The notes: generated by a model not told the origin, from the letters alone. Numbered from the stretch's first letter, positions 7,294 to 14,600 are shown. The stretch: DNA of 20,670 nt from Legionellales bacterium (GCA_023266435.1 JAHFQF010000012.1:1-20670), one strand, 5' to 3'. Numbers and translations: made by a program.

Positions 7294-7563
7294 TTAGCGT
7301 ACAGAAAAATCTTGATAGCCTGCTGTGTCTACAAACGCTGTTTTAACCACCTCAGTGACTGTAGCAGCAGGTGGACCTACTTGTAACCAAGACTCTAGCA
7401 ACTGTAACTGCTGCGCCTCTCCGACTGCCCATACCTCTACAGTGCTATCTTTTAAATTGCGCACCCAGCCGGTTAACCCTAACTGAATTGCTTTTTTACA
7501 GGTGGATTGCCGGTAAAATACGCCCTGTACCCTACCGTGTACAATATAATGTTGCTGCCCCAT
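7294..7563 (-). CDS. acyP: Acylphosphatase
   Basis: This small enzyme hydrolyses carboxyl-phosphate bonds such as those of acetyl phosphate or carbamoyl phosphate. The 89-residue length is typical. The signature GRVQGVFYRQST (residues 10-21) contains the phosphate-binding Arg18, and GLTGWVRNLKDSTVE contains the catalytic Asn36. The C-terminal GYQDFSVR matches the usual final strand. Its ATG directly follows the stop codon of the upstream thioredoxin-like lipoprotein gene with no intervening base, so the two are almost certainly one operon and translationally coupled. The functional link between them is not obvious. Confidence 0.95.
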   Translation of the reverse strand: MGQQHYIVHGRVQGVFYRQSTCKKAIQLGLTGWVRNLKDSTVEVWAVGEAQQLQLLESWLQVGPPAATVTEVVKTAFVDTAGYQDFSVR

Positions 7564-8007
7564 TTAAGCGTGCTGCTCTGCCATCCAGGCCTCAATACTT
7601 TCTTTTGTTTGTTTGCCTTTGAGCGGCCCATGTGGCTTGCCTTTGGGATCTAACGCATAAATCACCGGGATGCCTGAAACAGCCTCTAGCTGTAGTTTTT
7701 CACCCACATCTGATTGTAATAAAGCATACCGAATCCCTAGACTTTGTTTTAATTCGTTTAATTCGGCGGCCGTTTTATTGTCTACATTGATCCCAAACAC
7801 TTTAACTGAGGTTTGCGCCAATTGATTTAATTCTTCAATTTCTTTGACACAGGTGGAGCACCAGTCCGCCCAATATTGAATCACAACCCATTGTCCGCGA
7901 TACGTTTTAAAAGAAATCGGCTGATTGTCACTGTCCATCACATCTGGGGTGGGTTGACATCCTAACAAGACTAACAGCATCATGCAGGCAACAAGGTATT
8001 TTTTCAC
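7564..8007 (-). CDS. TlpA/ResA-like thioredoxin-fold lipoprotein
   Basis: The gene starts with GTG at 8007, supported by AAGGAG six bases upstream; the frame extends further but without a ribosome binding site. The 147-residue product has a lipoprotein signal (MKKYLVACMMLLVLLGC, lipidated Cys17), so it should be membrane-anchored on the periplasmic side. The thioredoxin-like domain carries the active site WCSTC (Cys50 and Cys53) after VVIQYWAD, and the cis-proline loop SGIPVIYAL. This is the layout of TlpA/ResA proteins, which reduce or exchange disulfides in exported or cytochrome-assembly proteins. The specific substrate cannot be deduced. It is the first gene of a two-gene unit with acyP, and its start lies 58 bp from that of the divergent wrbA-like gene. 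Confidence 0.9.
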   Translation of the reverse strand: MKKYLVACMMLLVLLGCQPTPDVMDSDNQPISFKTYRGQWVVIQYWADWCSTCVKEIEELNQLAQTSVKVFGINVDNKTAAELNELKQSLGIRYALLQSDVGEKLQLEAVSGIPVIYALDPKGKPHGPLKGKQTKESIEAWMAEQHA

Positions 8008-8065
8008 GTCATGCTCCTTGATAGTATGAGTTTGCGTTTCACACATTATAGGGTTTATTTGCATA

Positions 8066-8665
8066 ATGACAAACAAATCACCGTATGGCCTGGTTTTATA
8101 TTACTCTCGCCATGGCGCATTGTTACAGATGGCGCAAGCCGTAGCGATAGGTATGGAGAAGAATGGCCTAGAAGCTCGCATCCGCACTGTGCCAGATATT
8201 TCTCCAAAAACAGAGCAAACCGAAGCGAAAGTGCCAGAAGCAGGTGCACCTTATGTTACCCTAGAAGATTTGGCGCATTGTACTACCTTGGCTTTAGGCA
8301 GTCCGGGATATTTTGGGAACATGGCGAGTCCACTGAAATATTTTTGGGATACAACCACACCACTTTGGATGCAAGGTGCTTTGATTGGAAAACCAGCAGG
8401 CGTATTTTGTGCGACTAGTAGCTGGCATGGTGGTAATGAAAGTACGCTTTGGAATATGATGGCGCCTTTATTTCATCATGGGATGATTTTGGTTGGGCTC
8501 AGCTATGCAGAGGCAACCTTAAGTACCACCCAACATGGCGGCAGCCCTTATGGCCCCACGCACATCACAGGAACTCGTCATGAGTTGCCGCTACATGCTG
8601 ATGAGCGACTTTTATGTCAATGTTTAGGCGAACGTTTGAGTTTGATTGGCAAAAAATTGACATAG
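8066..8665 (+). CDS. wrbA: WrbA-type flavodoxin-like NAD(P)H:quinone oxidoreductase
   Basis: WrbA proteins bind FMN and reduce quinones with two electrons, limiting oxidative damage. The 199-residue length is normal. Recognisable parts are the FMN phosphate loop LYYSRHGALLQMAQAV near the N-terminus, LALGSPGYFGNMASPLKYF, TSSWHGGNESTLW, PLFHHGMILVGLSY and GGSPYGPTHITG, all in family order. The ATG at 8066 has no evident Shine-Dalgarno sequence, and the region upstream is shared with the divergent lipoprotein gene; a leaderless or weakly translated message is possible. The gene ends 76 bp before a strong bidirectional terminator. Assignment to WrbA rather than another flavodoxin-fold reductase rests on the GGSPYG and FGNM blocks. 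Confidence 0.88.
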   Translation: MTNKSPYGLVLYYSRHGALLQMAQAVAIGMEKNGLEARIRTVPDISPKTEQTEAKVPEAGAPYVTLEDLAHCTTLALGSPGYFGNMASPLKYFWDTTTPLWMQGALIGKPAGVFCATSSWHGGNESTLWNMMAPLFHHGMILVGLSYAEATLSTTQHGGSPYGPTHITGTRHELPLHADERLLCQCLGERLSLIGKKLT

Positions 8666-8741
8666 TCTTAACGCTTAATTATCAGGCGTTATTGTCATTG
8701 TCTACTCGATGCCTAACCTAAAAATCAATTGTTTTGACTAT

Positions 8742-8766
8742 AAAACCCCCTCAATGAGGGGGTTTT
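8742..8766. terminator. Bidirectional rho-independent terminator
   Basis: A perfect 11-bp stem (8742-8752 with 8756-8766) encloses a 3-nt loop AAT. C5TC/GAG5 pairing is flanked by A and T runs, so it can end transcripts from the wrbA-like gene on the plus strand and from the gene ending at 8770 on the minus strand. Confidence 0.92.
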
Positions 8767-8769
8767 TTG

Positions 8770-9894
8770 CTAGTCAACGCTATCCATACTAAGGCGCCTT
8801 TTCTTAGCTACCCCATCTGTTGGCACATCAGCATCTGCCTCAGCATTAGCCACTGGGCGTCTAGATACAAATGCTGCCGCACCAAAGACTGCATACCATC
8901 CTACATGCAGCCCTGCCTTAATAGCCCCGTCTCTTACTTGCACTAAACTTGGCACATGTTCCCAGGCTTGAGTGATGCTCGGCAAATTTTCCCGGAGACG
9001 ACTAAAAGTACTGCCCCAACCGGCCGCTGGTTCATCTGTCGTTGTTGTCTCTTGCTGAGGATCTGTTGCGCCATCTTCTACTCTGCGCCCATCAGCTTTC
9101 ACGTCAGTGGGCGATTCCTCTGGATCGAGGAACTTTTCATCTTCCGAATCACAATCAGCCCCTGTGCTCGGGTCTATTAAGGTAGGCTTTTCTCCAGGAG
9201 TTGCTTCCTGCATAACAAGCAGCTGTGGCTCTGGAAAAAACACTGCTTGCATTTCGCGAGATCCTTCAAGCGCTGCTGGTTCTGAGCTAAGCACTGTTGT
9301 AGTAGGTGCTGCTGGTTTTGCTACTTGCTGCTGCACAAGCGGCACTCTGTTGGCTGTCAATTCGGTAGGCAATTGAGCTTTTAGTGCTCCATCTTGAGTA
9401 TGCTGCTGAGCATCCTTCTCATCTGGCTCAGATTCAGTATCTGATACAGTAGGCACTGCAGATTGGCGCTTGCCATCTTCAGGAAGCATATTAACTGTTG
9501 CTTTATCGACCGGATCTGGAACTGCAACAAATGGTAGAGATGCGAATTGAGGAGCGTCCCCTAGATTTGGGTGCACCACCAAATCTGCGAATGAAAGCCC
9601 ACCAAAATTGGTTGTGACAACAACGGGTGCTGAAAGTTTTGCAACTCGAGTTGCACGAATTTTATTTCGCCAATAACCGACTAAGCCTGATACCAGGATC
9701 AGCACACCTGCTCCTACTGCTAACACAGGTAATAATACTGGTGTGCTTGCAGCCGCTATGGCTAAAGTCCCTGTAAAAAACAGCCCTAATCCCACTGCTG
9801 TTAACAGTATGGTGGCGAACAGCAATCCGAATAATAGACCTGCTCTGGCGCGACGGTGAATATGTTGAATTTGTTGGGGTGTTAAGGCAGCCAT
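8770..9894 (-). CDS. Membrane-hairpin protein with long acidic tail (hairpin family member 1)
   Basis: The start is the ATG at 9894 with GGAGG a few bases upstream (GGAGGAAAAAATG); an earlier in-frame codon at 9927 lacks this. The product has 374 residues. Residues about 18-80 form two hydrophobic helices with the core GLFFTGTLAIAAA (37-49) and VGYWRNKIRA (72-81) at the cytosolic edge. This is the same module found three times in the neighbour at 10013-11737. Residues 90-300 are low-complexity, acidic and Pro/Thr-rich, likely disordered. A short hydrophobic or amphipathic stretch (AGLHVGWYAVFGAAAFV, about 327-343) precedes a basic end AKKRRLSMDSVD. No enzymatic motif is seen and no family is recognised. 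The design (bilobed membrane anchor plus disordered tail) suggests a host- or envelope-membrane protein; this is inference. Confidence 0.82.
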   Translation of the reverse strand: MAALTPQQIQHIHRRARAGLLFGLLFATILLTAVGLGLFFTGTLAIAAASTPVLLPVLAVGAGVLILVSGLVGYWRNKIRATRVAKLSAPVVVTTNFGGLSFADLVVHPNLGDAPQFASLPFVAVPDPVDKATVNMLPEDGKRQSAVPTVSDTESEPDEKDAQQHTQDGALKAQLPTELTANRVPLVQQQVAKPAAPTTTVLSSEPAALEGSREMQAVFFPEPQLLVMQEATPGEKPTLIDPSTGADCDSEDEKFLDPEESPTDVKADGRRVEDGATDPQQETTTTDEPAAGWGSTFSRLRENLPSITQAWEHVPSLVQVRDGAIKAGLHVGWYAVFGAAAFVSRRPVANAEADADVPTDGVAKKRRLSMDSVD

Positions 9895-9954
9895 TTTTTC
9901 CTCCGAAAAGTTGGCGCATCCCTGCAAGATCGAGTCATAGAATTCCTTAGAAAT

Positions 9955-9982
9955 AAAATGTCCGCGAATTCGCGGACATTTT
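9955..9982. terminator. Perfect 28-bp palindrome, probable terminator
   Basis: The two halves 9955-9968 and 9969-9982 are exact reverse complements, centred on GAATTC, with A/T runs at both ends. It lies 30 bp past the stop of the gene at 10013-11737 and 60 bp before the next start on the same strand. A terminator is the simplest reading; a dyad binding site for a regulator of the downstream gene is possible. Confidence 0.65.
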
Positions 9983-10012
9983 AATGAACATCATACTCTA
10001 TCAGAATTGATA

Positions 10013-11737
10013 TTATTTTTTAGGTTTAGTTTGTCCAGCTGCGCGCAGTTGTGCCGCTGCATCAGCATCCGCATCGTTTGCTGCAGGTGCGAGAACGTTA
10101 ACGCCTGGGGCGCCTTGTCCATTCACCACCGCTGGTACTTCAGGCCCTAAATCCACAGGCACCTCTTGCTTAGGTTGCAACTCTGTTTTTCTCTTATTCA
10201 ACAGCGTTGCAATTTGAGTTCTAGCGGGATCAAATCTTCCAGTCTTTATCAGGCCATCGAGAACAGTCAATGGCTCATTGTGAAAATCAAAGTCCCATAA
10301 TGCCTGAACTTCATTGCCTTCCACTTTTGCTTCAAGAGCAGCTATCGCTTGCAGAGAGTCACAAGCATTCACTAAAGCCTTAATCGCTTGATAGGGGCCA
10401 GTTAATTTAGCTTTGAATGCATCATAAATCTGTGTGCGTAACGCTGCATTCTCTGCCGCTGCTTTCGTAGCTTGCTGTTTAGCAGCATCAGCCGCTGCAC
10501 GTGCTGCAGATCCAGACAGCTCAGCTTTATGAGCCGCTTCTTGTGCTCGAAGAACCGAACCTTCTAGCGCACGGATTGTCACACCTTGTGTTTCTAATGC
10601 AGAATTTTGCAAATGAATAACGCGCGCTTGATGAGCAGGCTGTATCTTGGTATCTATCAGTCCTTGCTTTTTAGCTGCATCATACCCAGCGGCGCTTGTG
10701 GCACGCTCCATCTCAACAGCTAAAGGGTTTTCTTGCCACCCTTGTTGGAAGCTGTTTAAAGCACTTGGTGTTTCAAGGGCGTTAATTGCATCCACTGCAG
10801 CCTGAACTGCAGCGTCTACGTTCCCTTCAAGTCTAGCTTGTTTAGCTGCTAGCTTTTTAGCTTTGTTAGCCTTCACACGACGTGTGATGGCGACCGCTGC
10901 AACGGTAATCAACGCGACTGCCGCAACCGCTGCTACACCAATCCCAATCATAGGCAACATAGGCACTACCGGCATGAGGAATGCAGTTAAGGTTGCACCC
11001 AGAGCAGCAAAACTACCTGTGTAAAATACACCAGCAGCAACAGCACCACCGATAGCAAGCAGAGGAAGCGTCACACCTGCTGCAATGGCGAGACCTTTAC
11101 GCCAGCCTTTTTTGCTAGACTTTTTAACAGATACGTCTGCTTCTAATTTATCACCCTCTTTTTTTTCTATAAATGTTGATTTTGCTTTTCGCGCACGATT
11201 ACTGAAGTAACCAATCACCCCAGCGGTCAGTGCAAACAGACCAGCACCAGCAGCCAACAGTGGCAATGCAGGCACGCCAAACACTGCGCTAGCGGCTACA
11301 ACAGCCAAGGCGCCTGTGAAGTACAATGCGGCAGCGCCAGCACCCAACAACACGCTCGCGCCTAAGAACCATAAAAAGGCCTTAGTTTTTGGACGTGCGA
11401 CATGCTTAGTAACTTTTGCAGTTTCTTTTGCTTTGGATTTTGCTTCTGGCACACCACCTTGCGCCTTAACTGCAGCTTTTGCAGCAGCTCTGTTTTTAAA
11501 TAACCCAATCATTGTGGCTGCAAGCACGATAACACCAGCTGCTCCACCAATGACTGGAAGCAAAGGCAACCCTACCACGGAAACTGCGGCGATCACTGCC
11601 AAATAACCGGTGAAATACAATGCGGCACCCGCAGCCCCTAAGCCGGCACCTAAAAAAAGCGTCGAGCCCAGAAACCACTTACCAGCACCTTTTGCTGCTT
11701 CTTTTCGTATATAATTTTTTTCTTCTGGCTTAGCCAT
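10013..11737 (-). CDS. Protein with three tandem membrane-hairpin modules and a coiled-coil tail (family member 2)
   Basis: The ATG at 11737 has AGGAG eight bases upstream. The 574-residue product contains three related hydrophobic hairpins: residues about 18-83, 121-182 and 214-290. Their cores align: ALYFTGYLAVIAA (39-51), ALYFTGALAVVAA (137-149) and GVFYTGSFAALGA (236-248). Each is followed by a Pro/Gly-rich second helix and a basic edge (GLFKNRAAA, GYFSNRARKA, ITRRVKANKA). Basic linkers separate them, so about six membrane helices are predicted. Residues 300-445 are Ala/Glu/Gln-rich with coiled-coil character (SGSAARAAADAAKQQATKAA), and the end is Pro/Ala-rich and disordered. No catalytic motif and no known family are seen. 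The internal triplication points to duplication of one module. The first module also resembles the single one in the gene at 11800-12879. Confidence 0.82.
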   Translation of the reverse strand: MAKPEEKNYIRKEAAKGAGKWFLGSTLFLGAGLGAAGAALYFTGYLAVIAAVSVVGLPLLPVIGGAAGVIVLAATMIGLFKNRAAAKAAVKAQGGVPEAKSKAKETAKVTKHVARPKTKAFLWFLGASVLLGAGAAALYFTGALAVVAASAVFGVPALPLLAAGAGLFALTAGVIGYFSNRARKAKSTFIEKKEGDKLEADVSVKKSSKKGWRKGLAIAAGVTLPLLAIGGAVAAGVFYTGSFAALGATLTAFLMPVVPMLPMIGIGVAAVAAVALITVAAVAITRRVKANKAKKLAAKQARLEGNVDAAVQAAVDAINALETPSALNSFQQGWQENPLAVEMERATSAAGYDAAKKQGLIDTKIQPAHQARVIHLQNSALETQGVTIRALEGSVLRAQEAAHKAELSGSAARAAADAAKQQATKAAAENAALRTQIYDAFKAKLTGPYQAIKALVNACDSLQAIAALEAKVEGNEVQALWDFDFHNEPLTVLDGLIKTGRFDPARTQIATLLNKRKTELQPKQEVPVDLGPEVPAVVNGQGAPGVNVLAPAANDADADAAAQLRAAGQTKPKK

Positions 11738-11799
11738 TTGTCAATCTCCTAACTACATGAGAGTTTAATTGGTTATTTGTTATTGGTACTTACTTCTAT

Positions 11800-12879
11800 T
11801 TATTGAACAGTGTTTGTAGGGCGCTTATCATCCTTCTGTGTTACATTCAAATCTAAAGCAGCTTGTGGATCTCTAGTCTCTTCGTCAGCGCTTTGCTGTG
11901 CTAGGTCTTGTGCCGGAGTAATTGGAGCAACACGCTTGCTCGAGCCTTTTTCTCTAAGCCTCAATAGATTTCCCGTACCTTTTGCGAGACGTACCAGACT
12001 AGGGCTTCTCTTCTGCGCAATCGTACCCGCATCTGGCTGCAGCTCTTCTGTCCCACTTGCTTCAGCGGACTCTTCATGCTCTGTAGCAGGCACTCCATTC
12101 ACTGCATCCCGTACCGCACTCTGATATAAAGCTGCATGCTCTGTTGTGACAGCTAAGAGTTTGTTATGTAATTCTAATGCTTCTTTAGCACGTTCAGCAG
12201 CTTCTTCACCTTCACGTTTAGCAGCTTCTTCACCTTCACGTTTAGCAGCTTCTTCACCTTCGCGTTTGGCTGCTTCTTCACGTTCACGCTTAGCAGTTGC
12301 TTCACGTTTGGCAGCTTCTGCACGTTCACGTTTAGCAGTTTCTTCGCGTTTGGCAGCTTCTTCACGTTCACGTTTGGCAGCTTCTCCCAACTCGAGTCCG
12401 CGAGCCTCAAACACTGGCTTTAATTGTTTTTCTATCAGAGCGAGTGGATTCGCGCCCTTTGCTTTTAACGTTTTAAAAAATTCACTTTCTGGTTTTTGAA
12501 GCGCTGAATACGCATCAGTCAATGCTGCTTCAGTTTCAAAAGCCTTTAATGTTGCCTTTTGAGTATCAATCAGTGTTACAACGTCATTATTGGCCTTAGC
12601 AGCTTGAAGGGTTTGTTTTTTGTTTTTATAAAAGCCAAACCAAGTGCTTAATCCTAGACCAATCGCCGCGATCACACTGCCTATTACTATCGCAGGCAAA
12701 CTTACTAATGCTGTTGTCATCGCCACTGCAGCGGCAGCAACATACATTACCGCGCCAATCACAGCCTCTGCTAGCGCAGCCATTCCAAACCATCGCCCCG
12801 CGCCTTTTAATCCCTCAATGCGCGCATCCTTTTCCATGGCAGCCTTTGCCACAATCCCTGTATAATCGTACTTCTTCAC
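11800..12879 (-). CDS. Membrane-hairpin protein with charged octapeptide coiled coil (family member 3)
   Basis: The gene starts with GTG at 12879; AGGAG lies seven bases upstream and no ATG fits better. The 359-residue product begins with a short cytosolic part, then GLKGAGRWFGMAALAEAV and two hydrophobic helices to about residue 83, closing with FGFYKNKKQ. The GAGRWF entry and YKNKK exit match GAGKWF and FKNRA of the first module in the neighbour at 10013-11737. A linker with some helix (100-165) leads to about 67 residues of A-K-R-E repeats (166-232) expected to form a long charged helix or coiled coil. The C-terminal 110 residues are polar and probably disordered. Function unknown. It lies 62 bp upstream of the triplicated gene and may share its transcript. 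Confidence 0.82.
   Translation of the reverse strand: MKKYDYTGIVAKAAMEKDARIEGLKGAGRWFGMAALAEAVIGAVMYVAAAAVAMTTALVSLPAIVIGSVIAAIGLGLSTWFGFYKNKKQTLQAAKANNDVVTLIDTQKATLKAFETEAALTDAYSALQKPESEFFKTLKAKGANPLALIEKQLKPVFEARGLELGEAAKREREEAAKREETAKRERAEAAKREATAKREREEAAKREGEEAAKREGEEAAKREGEEAAERAKEALELHNKLLAVTTEHAALYQSAVRDAVNGVPATEHEESAEASGTEELQPDAGTIAQKRSPSLVRLAKGTGNLLRLREKGSSKRVAPITPAQDLAQQSADEETRDPQAALDLNVTQKDDKRPTNTVQ
12184..12384 (-). repeat. Tandem 24-bp repeats inside the gene at 11800-12879
   Basis: The region encodes the A-K-R-E repeats. Units at 12197-12220 and 12221-12244 are identical, and 12245-12268 differs at two bases; they encode REGEEAAK-type octapeptides. Units farther from 12268 are more diverged and mix 8-residue and shorter spacings (AKREREEAAKREETAKRERA). 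Recent expansion of identical copies next to older ones suggests slippage or unequal exchange. Confidence 0.85.
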
Positions 12880-12978
12880 GTGTGTACTCCTTCCTTAGCC
12901 ACAAATCTTATCCCTATAACATCCGTTTCATTGATTCACTGCGTTCAAAAAACCTAAGCTACTCAATGCGGATGAGCA

Positions 12979-13008
12979 AGTTTACTTTTGCTATAAAGAA
13001 CCTGTCAA
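12979..13008 (-). promoter_or_regulatory. Candidate promoter of the gene at 11800-12879
   Basis: On the minus strand a perfect -35 TTGACA (13003-13008) is 18 bp from TAAACT (12979-12984), about 100 bp before the GTG at 12879. The 183-bp gap 12880-13062 is A/T-rich and holds no supported CDS and no clear terminator for the upstream gene. Confidence 0.45.
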
Positions 13009-13062
13009 ATAATCTGAGAATTATGAGTTTGTTAGTAAAGTTATTTTATTTTTTACTTTTAG

Positions 13063-13641
13063 TTAGTTTTTATTTTTTCGCCCCAATCCCACTCCTGGCG
13101 CCGCACTGAACCCATCAACCCTTAATGAATCACTTGCTCCTTTGGCCTGCAAGTCATGCTGAGCAGTAAGTGCTGTTGTGGATGCTGGTCCTGTTGAGAG
13201 TGCATCAGAATTGATACGTTCTACTAAGCTAGTTTTATCTCTATTTTTTTCGCTGCTAATAGTATCTATACCAAAAAATTCCAAAAAAGCATCTACCTTT
13301 CTCATGAATGCTTGACGATTGGCTGCTCGAAGCATAGCGGCTCCCACAGTCACTATGGCACCCACCCCCAATACTGCGATCAGAGGTAAAGACAAGGTAT
13401 ATTGTAAACCCAATACAAAACACATGCCCAGTAAGGTTAAGCCCATCACCATCAAGGTTGCCAAAATACTTGCAAACACCACACGAGCAGTCATCTTAAG
13501 CCCCAGGTTGAGTCTTGAGGCTGTGCGCTCGCCTAATAGACGTGAGTCATGCTTTGTAAACTGGAGTATTTGACGGTACGCAGGTCCTAATTCAGCACCT
13601 GCTGTCGCAGCAGGATGCTCATCAAATACAGACTTAGTCAT
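13063..13641 (-). CDS. Small two-helix membrane protein (possible diverged hairpin family member 4)
   Basis: The ATG at 13641 has GAGG/AGGAG about eight bases upstream. The 192-residue product has a soluble N-terminal 50 residues, two hydrophobic helices (about 50-78 and 82-106, containing YTLSLPLIAVLGVGAIVTVG) and an amphipathic stretch AANRQAFMRKVDAFLEFFGI. A polar Ser/Ala/Thr-rich tail follows and ends in GRKNKN. The order helix, short turn, LP-containing helix, then NR resembles the hairpin module of its three downstream neighbours, but identity is low and the relation is uncertain. No known family is recognised. It starts 44 bp after the hda stop on the same strand, so it may be read through from hda. 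Confidence 0.75.
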   Translation of the reverse strand: MTKSVFDEHPAATAGAELGPAYRQILQFTKHDSRLLGERTASRLNLGLKMTARVVFASILATLMVMGLTLLGMCFVLGLQYTLSLPLIAVLGVGAIVTVGAAMLRAANRQAFMRKVDAFLEFFGIDTISSEKNRDKTSLVERINSDALSTGPASTTALTAQHDLQAKGASDSLRVDGFSAAPGVGLGRKNKN

Positions 13642-13685
13642 ACATTACTCCTCTGTGTATACGTGCAGGCTAGGGCCATTGCACA

Positions 13686-14381
13686 CTATAAGGCTAAAAT
13701 ACTTTTGATAAAAGGTATCGTTAAGCGTCGTTGATGCACTAAGGAGGCCTCATCTAGTTTCTCTAAAATCTCATATAACTGATGCATGTCTCTGGCATAA
13801 CGACGTAACAAAAACCAACCAACATCATCTGCTAACTCTATCCCTCTGGCTTTGGCCCGCAACTGCAGTGCTTGTAGCTTAGAGTCGTCTTCTAATGTTT
13901 TTAATTGAAACGTAAGCCCCCAGGATAAGCGGGAAATCAAATCCGCCAGATCAAACTGCAATTGGTTGGGTGGGGGCTCTGCTGCAATCAACAAGTGGCC
14001 TTTGGCTTCTTTTAAGCGATTAAATAAATGGAAAACGGCTTCTTGCCAATCTCTATCCCCGCGGATGGCATGTAAATCATCTAAGCAAACGAGTGACACT
14101 TGATCCAGTCCACGCAACAGTTCGGGGCCATGAAATAAACATGCTGACAGAGGGATATATAAGGCGCTGCCGCCAAAAGCAGACACGGCATGACAAGCAC
14201 CTTGTAGCAAATGGGTTTTGCCTGAACCCTGTGCGCCCCACAAATAGACTAAGAACTCAGGTGAGTGTGGGACTACAAATCGCTTTAAAACTTCCAGCGC
14301 CGTCTCATTAGGCCCTGGGTAATAGCTGGTTAGGGTCGCATCATCTCGCAGACGAATTCCTAAAGGTAATTGAACGGGCAT
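13686..14381 (-). CDS. hda: DnaA-related regulatory protein Hda
   Basis: Hda, bound to the DNA-loaded sliding clamp, stimulates ATP hydrolysis by DnaA and so prevents over-initiation. The ATG at 14381 gives 231 residues with the clamp-binding motif QLPLGI at residues 4-9, as expected at the N-terminus of Hda. The AAA+ parts are Walker A GAQGSGKT (49-56), Walker B-like VCLDDLH (98-104) and the arginine finger region SRLSWG (Arg151). The end RRLTIPFIKSILAL matches E. coli Hda closely. The frame extends 28 codons upstream but that part is not conserved, and a GGGAG lies 11 bases before the chosen ATG. In many relatives hda and a DUF2066 gene flank a permease gene (perM); here only 219 bp separate them. 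Confidence 0.94.
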   Translation of the reverse strand: MPVQLPLGIRLRDDATLTSYYPGPNETALEVLKRFVVPHSPEFLVYLWGAQGSGKTHLLQGACHAVSAFGGSALYIPLSACLFHGPELLRGLDQVSLVCLDDLHAIRGDRDWQEAVFHLFNRLKEAKGHLLIAAEPPPNQLQFDLADLISRLSWGLTFQLKTLEDDSKLQALQLRAKARGIELADDVGWFLLRRYARDMHQLYEILEKLDEASLVHQRRLTIPFIKSILAL

Positions 14382-14522
14382 GAGGCATGCAGCTCCCTGC
14401 GATACTCTTCCTGATTTGCTTTTATACGGTGTTGTTTTCGCCAGCTCGCAATCCTCAAGTACCAATGTACGTTCGGGTTACTCACGGCTCAACACCTAAT
14501 CTAAAAGCAAATGAGTTTGAGT

Positions 14523-14560
14523 ATATACCCAAGATACTTCGAGAAGCATCTTGGGTATAT
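14523..14560. repeat. Perfect 13-bp inverted repeat (intergenic hairpin)
   Basis: Arms 14523-14535 and 14548-14560 (ATATACCCAAGAT and its complement) are perfect. The 12-nt loop holds a further CTTC/GAAG pair. It lies in the 219-bp gap between DUF2066 and hda, which otherwise shows nothing. TACCCAAG...CTTGGGTA hairpins occur as dispersed intergenic repeats in several gammaproteobacteria, so this is probably one copy of a repeat family, perhaps acting as a transcript end after the DUF2066 gene. Confidence 0.75.
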
Positions 14561-14600
14561 TCTAATTCGCATAGTATTAAAAAGCCGAGTATATCCTGAT

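Noticed and set aside
8011..8418. Plus-strand frame overlapping the wrbA-like gene
   Set aside because: Out of frame with a clear WrbA homologue and with no family resemblance.
12184..12384. CRISPR array
   Set aside because: The repeats are contiguous without spacers and lie in frame inside a coding region.
12146..12499. Open frames on both strands across the repeat region
   Set aside because: They arise from the 24-bp repeats, whose period is a multiple of three and so keeps every frame open. Their products are monotonous SRLAAS- or KKLLNV-type strings.
14387..14599. Possible small plus-strand gene in the gap between hda and DUF2066
   Set aside because: It runs through the perfect hairpin at 14523-14560, lacks a ribosome binding site and has no recognisable product.
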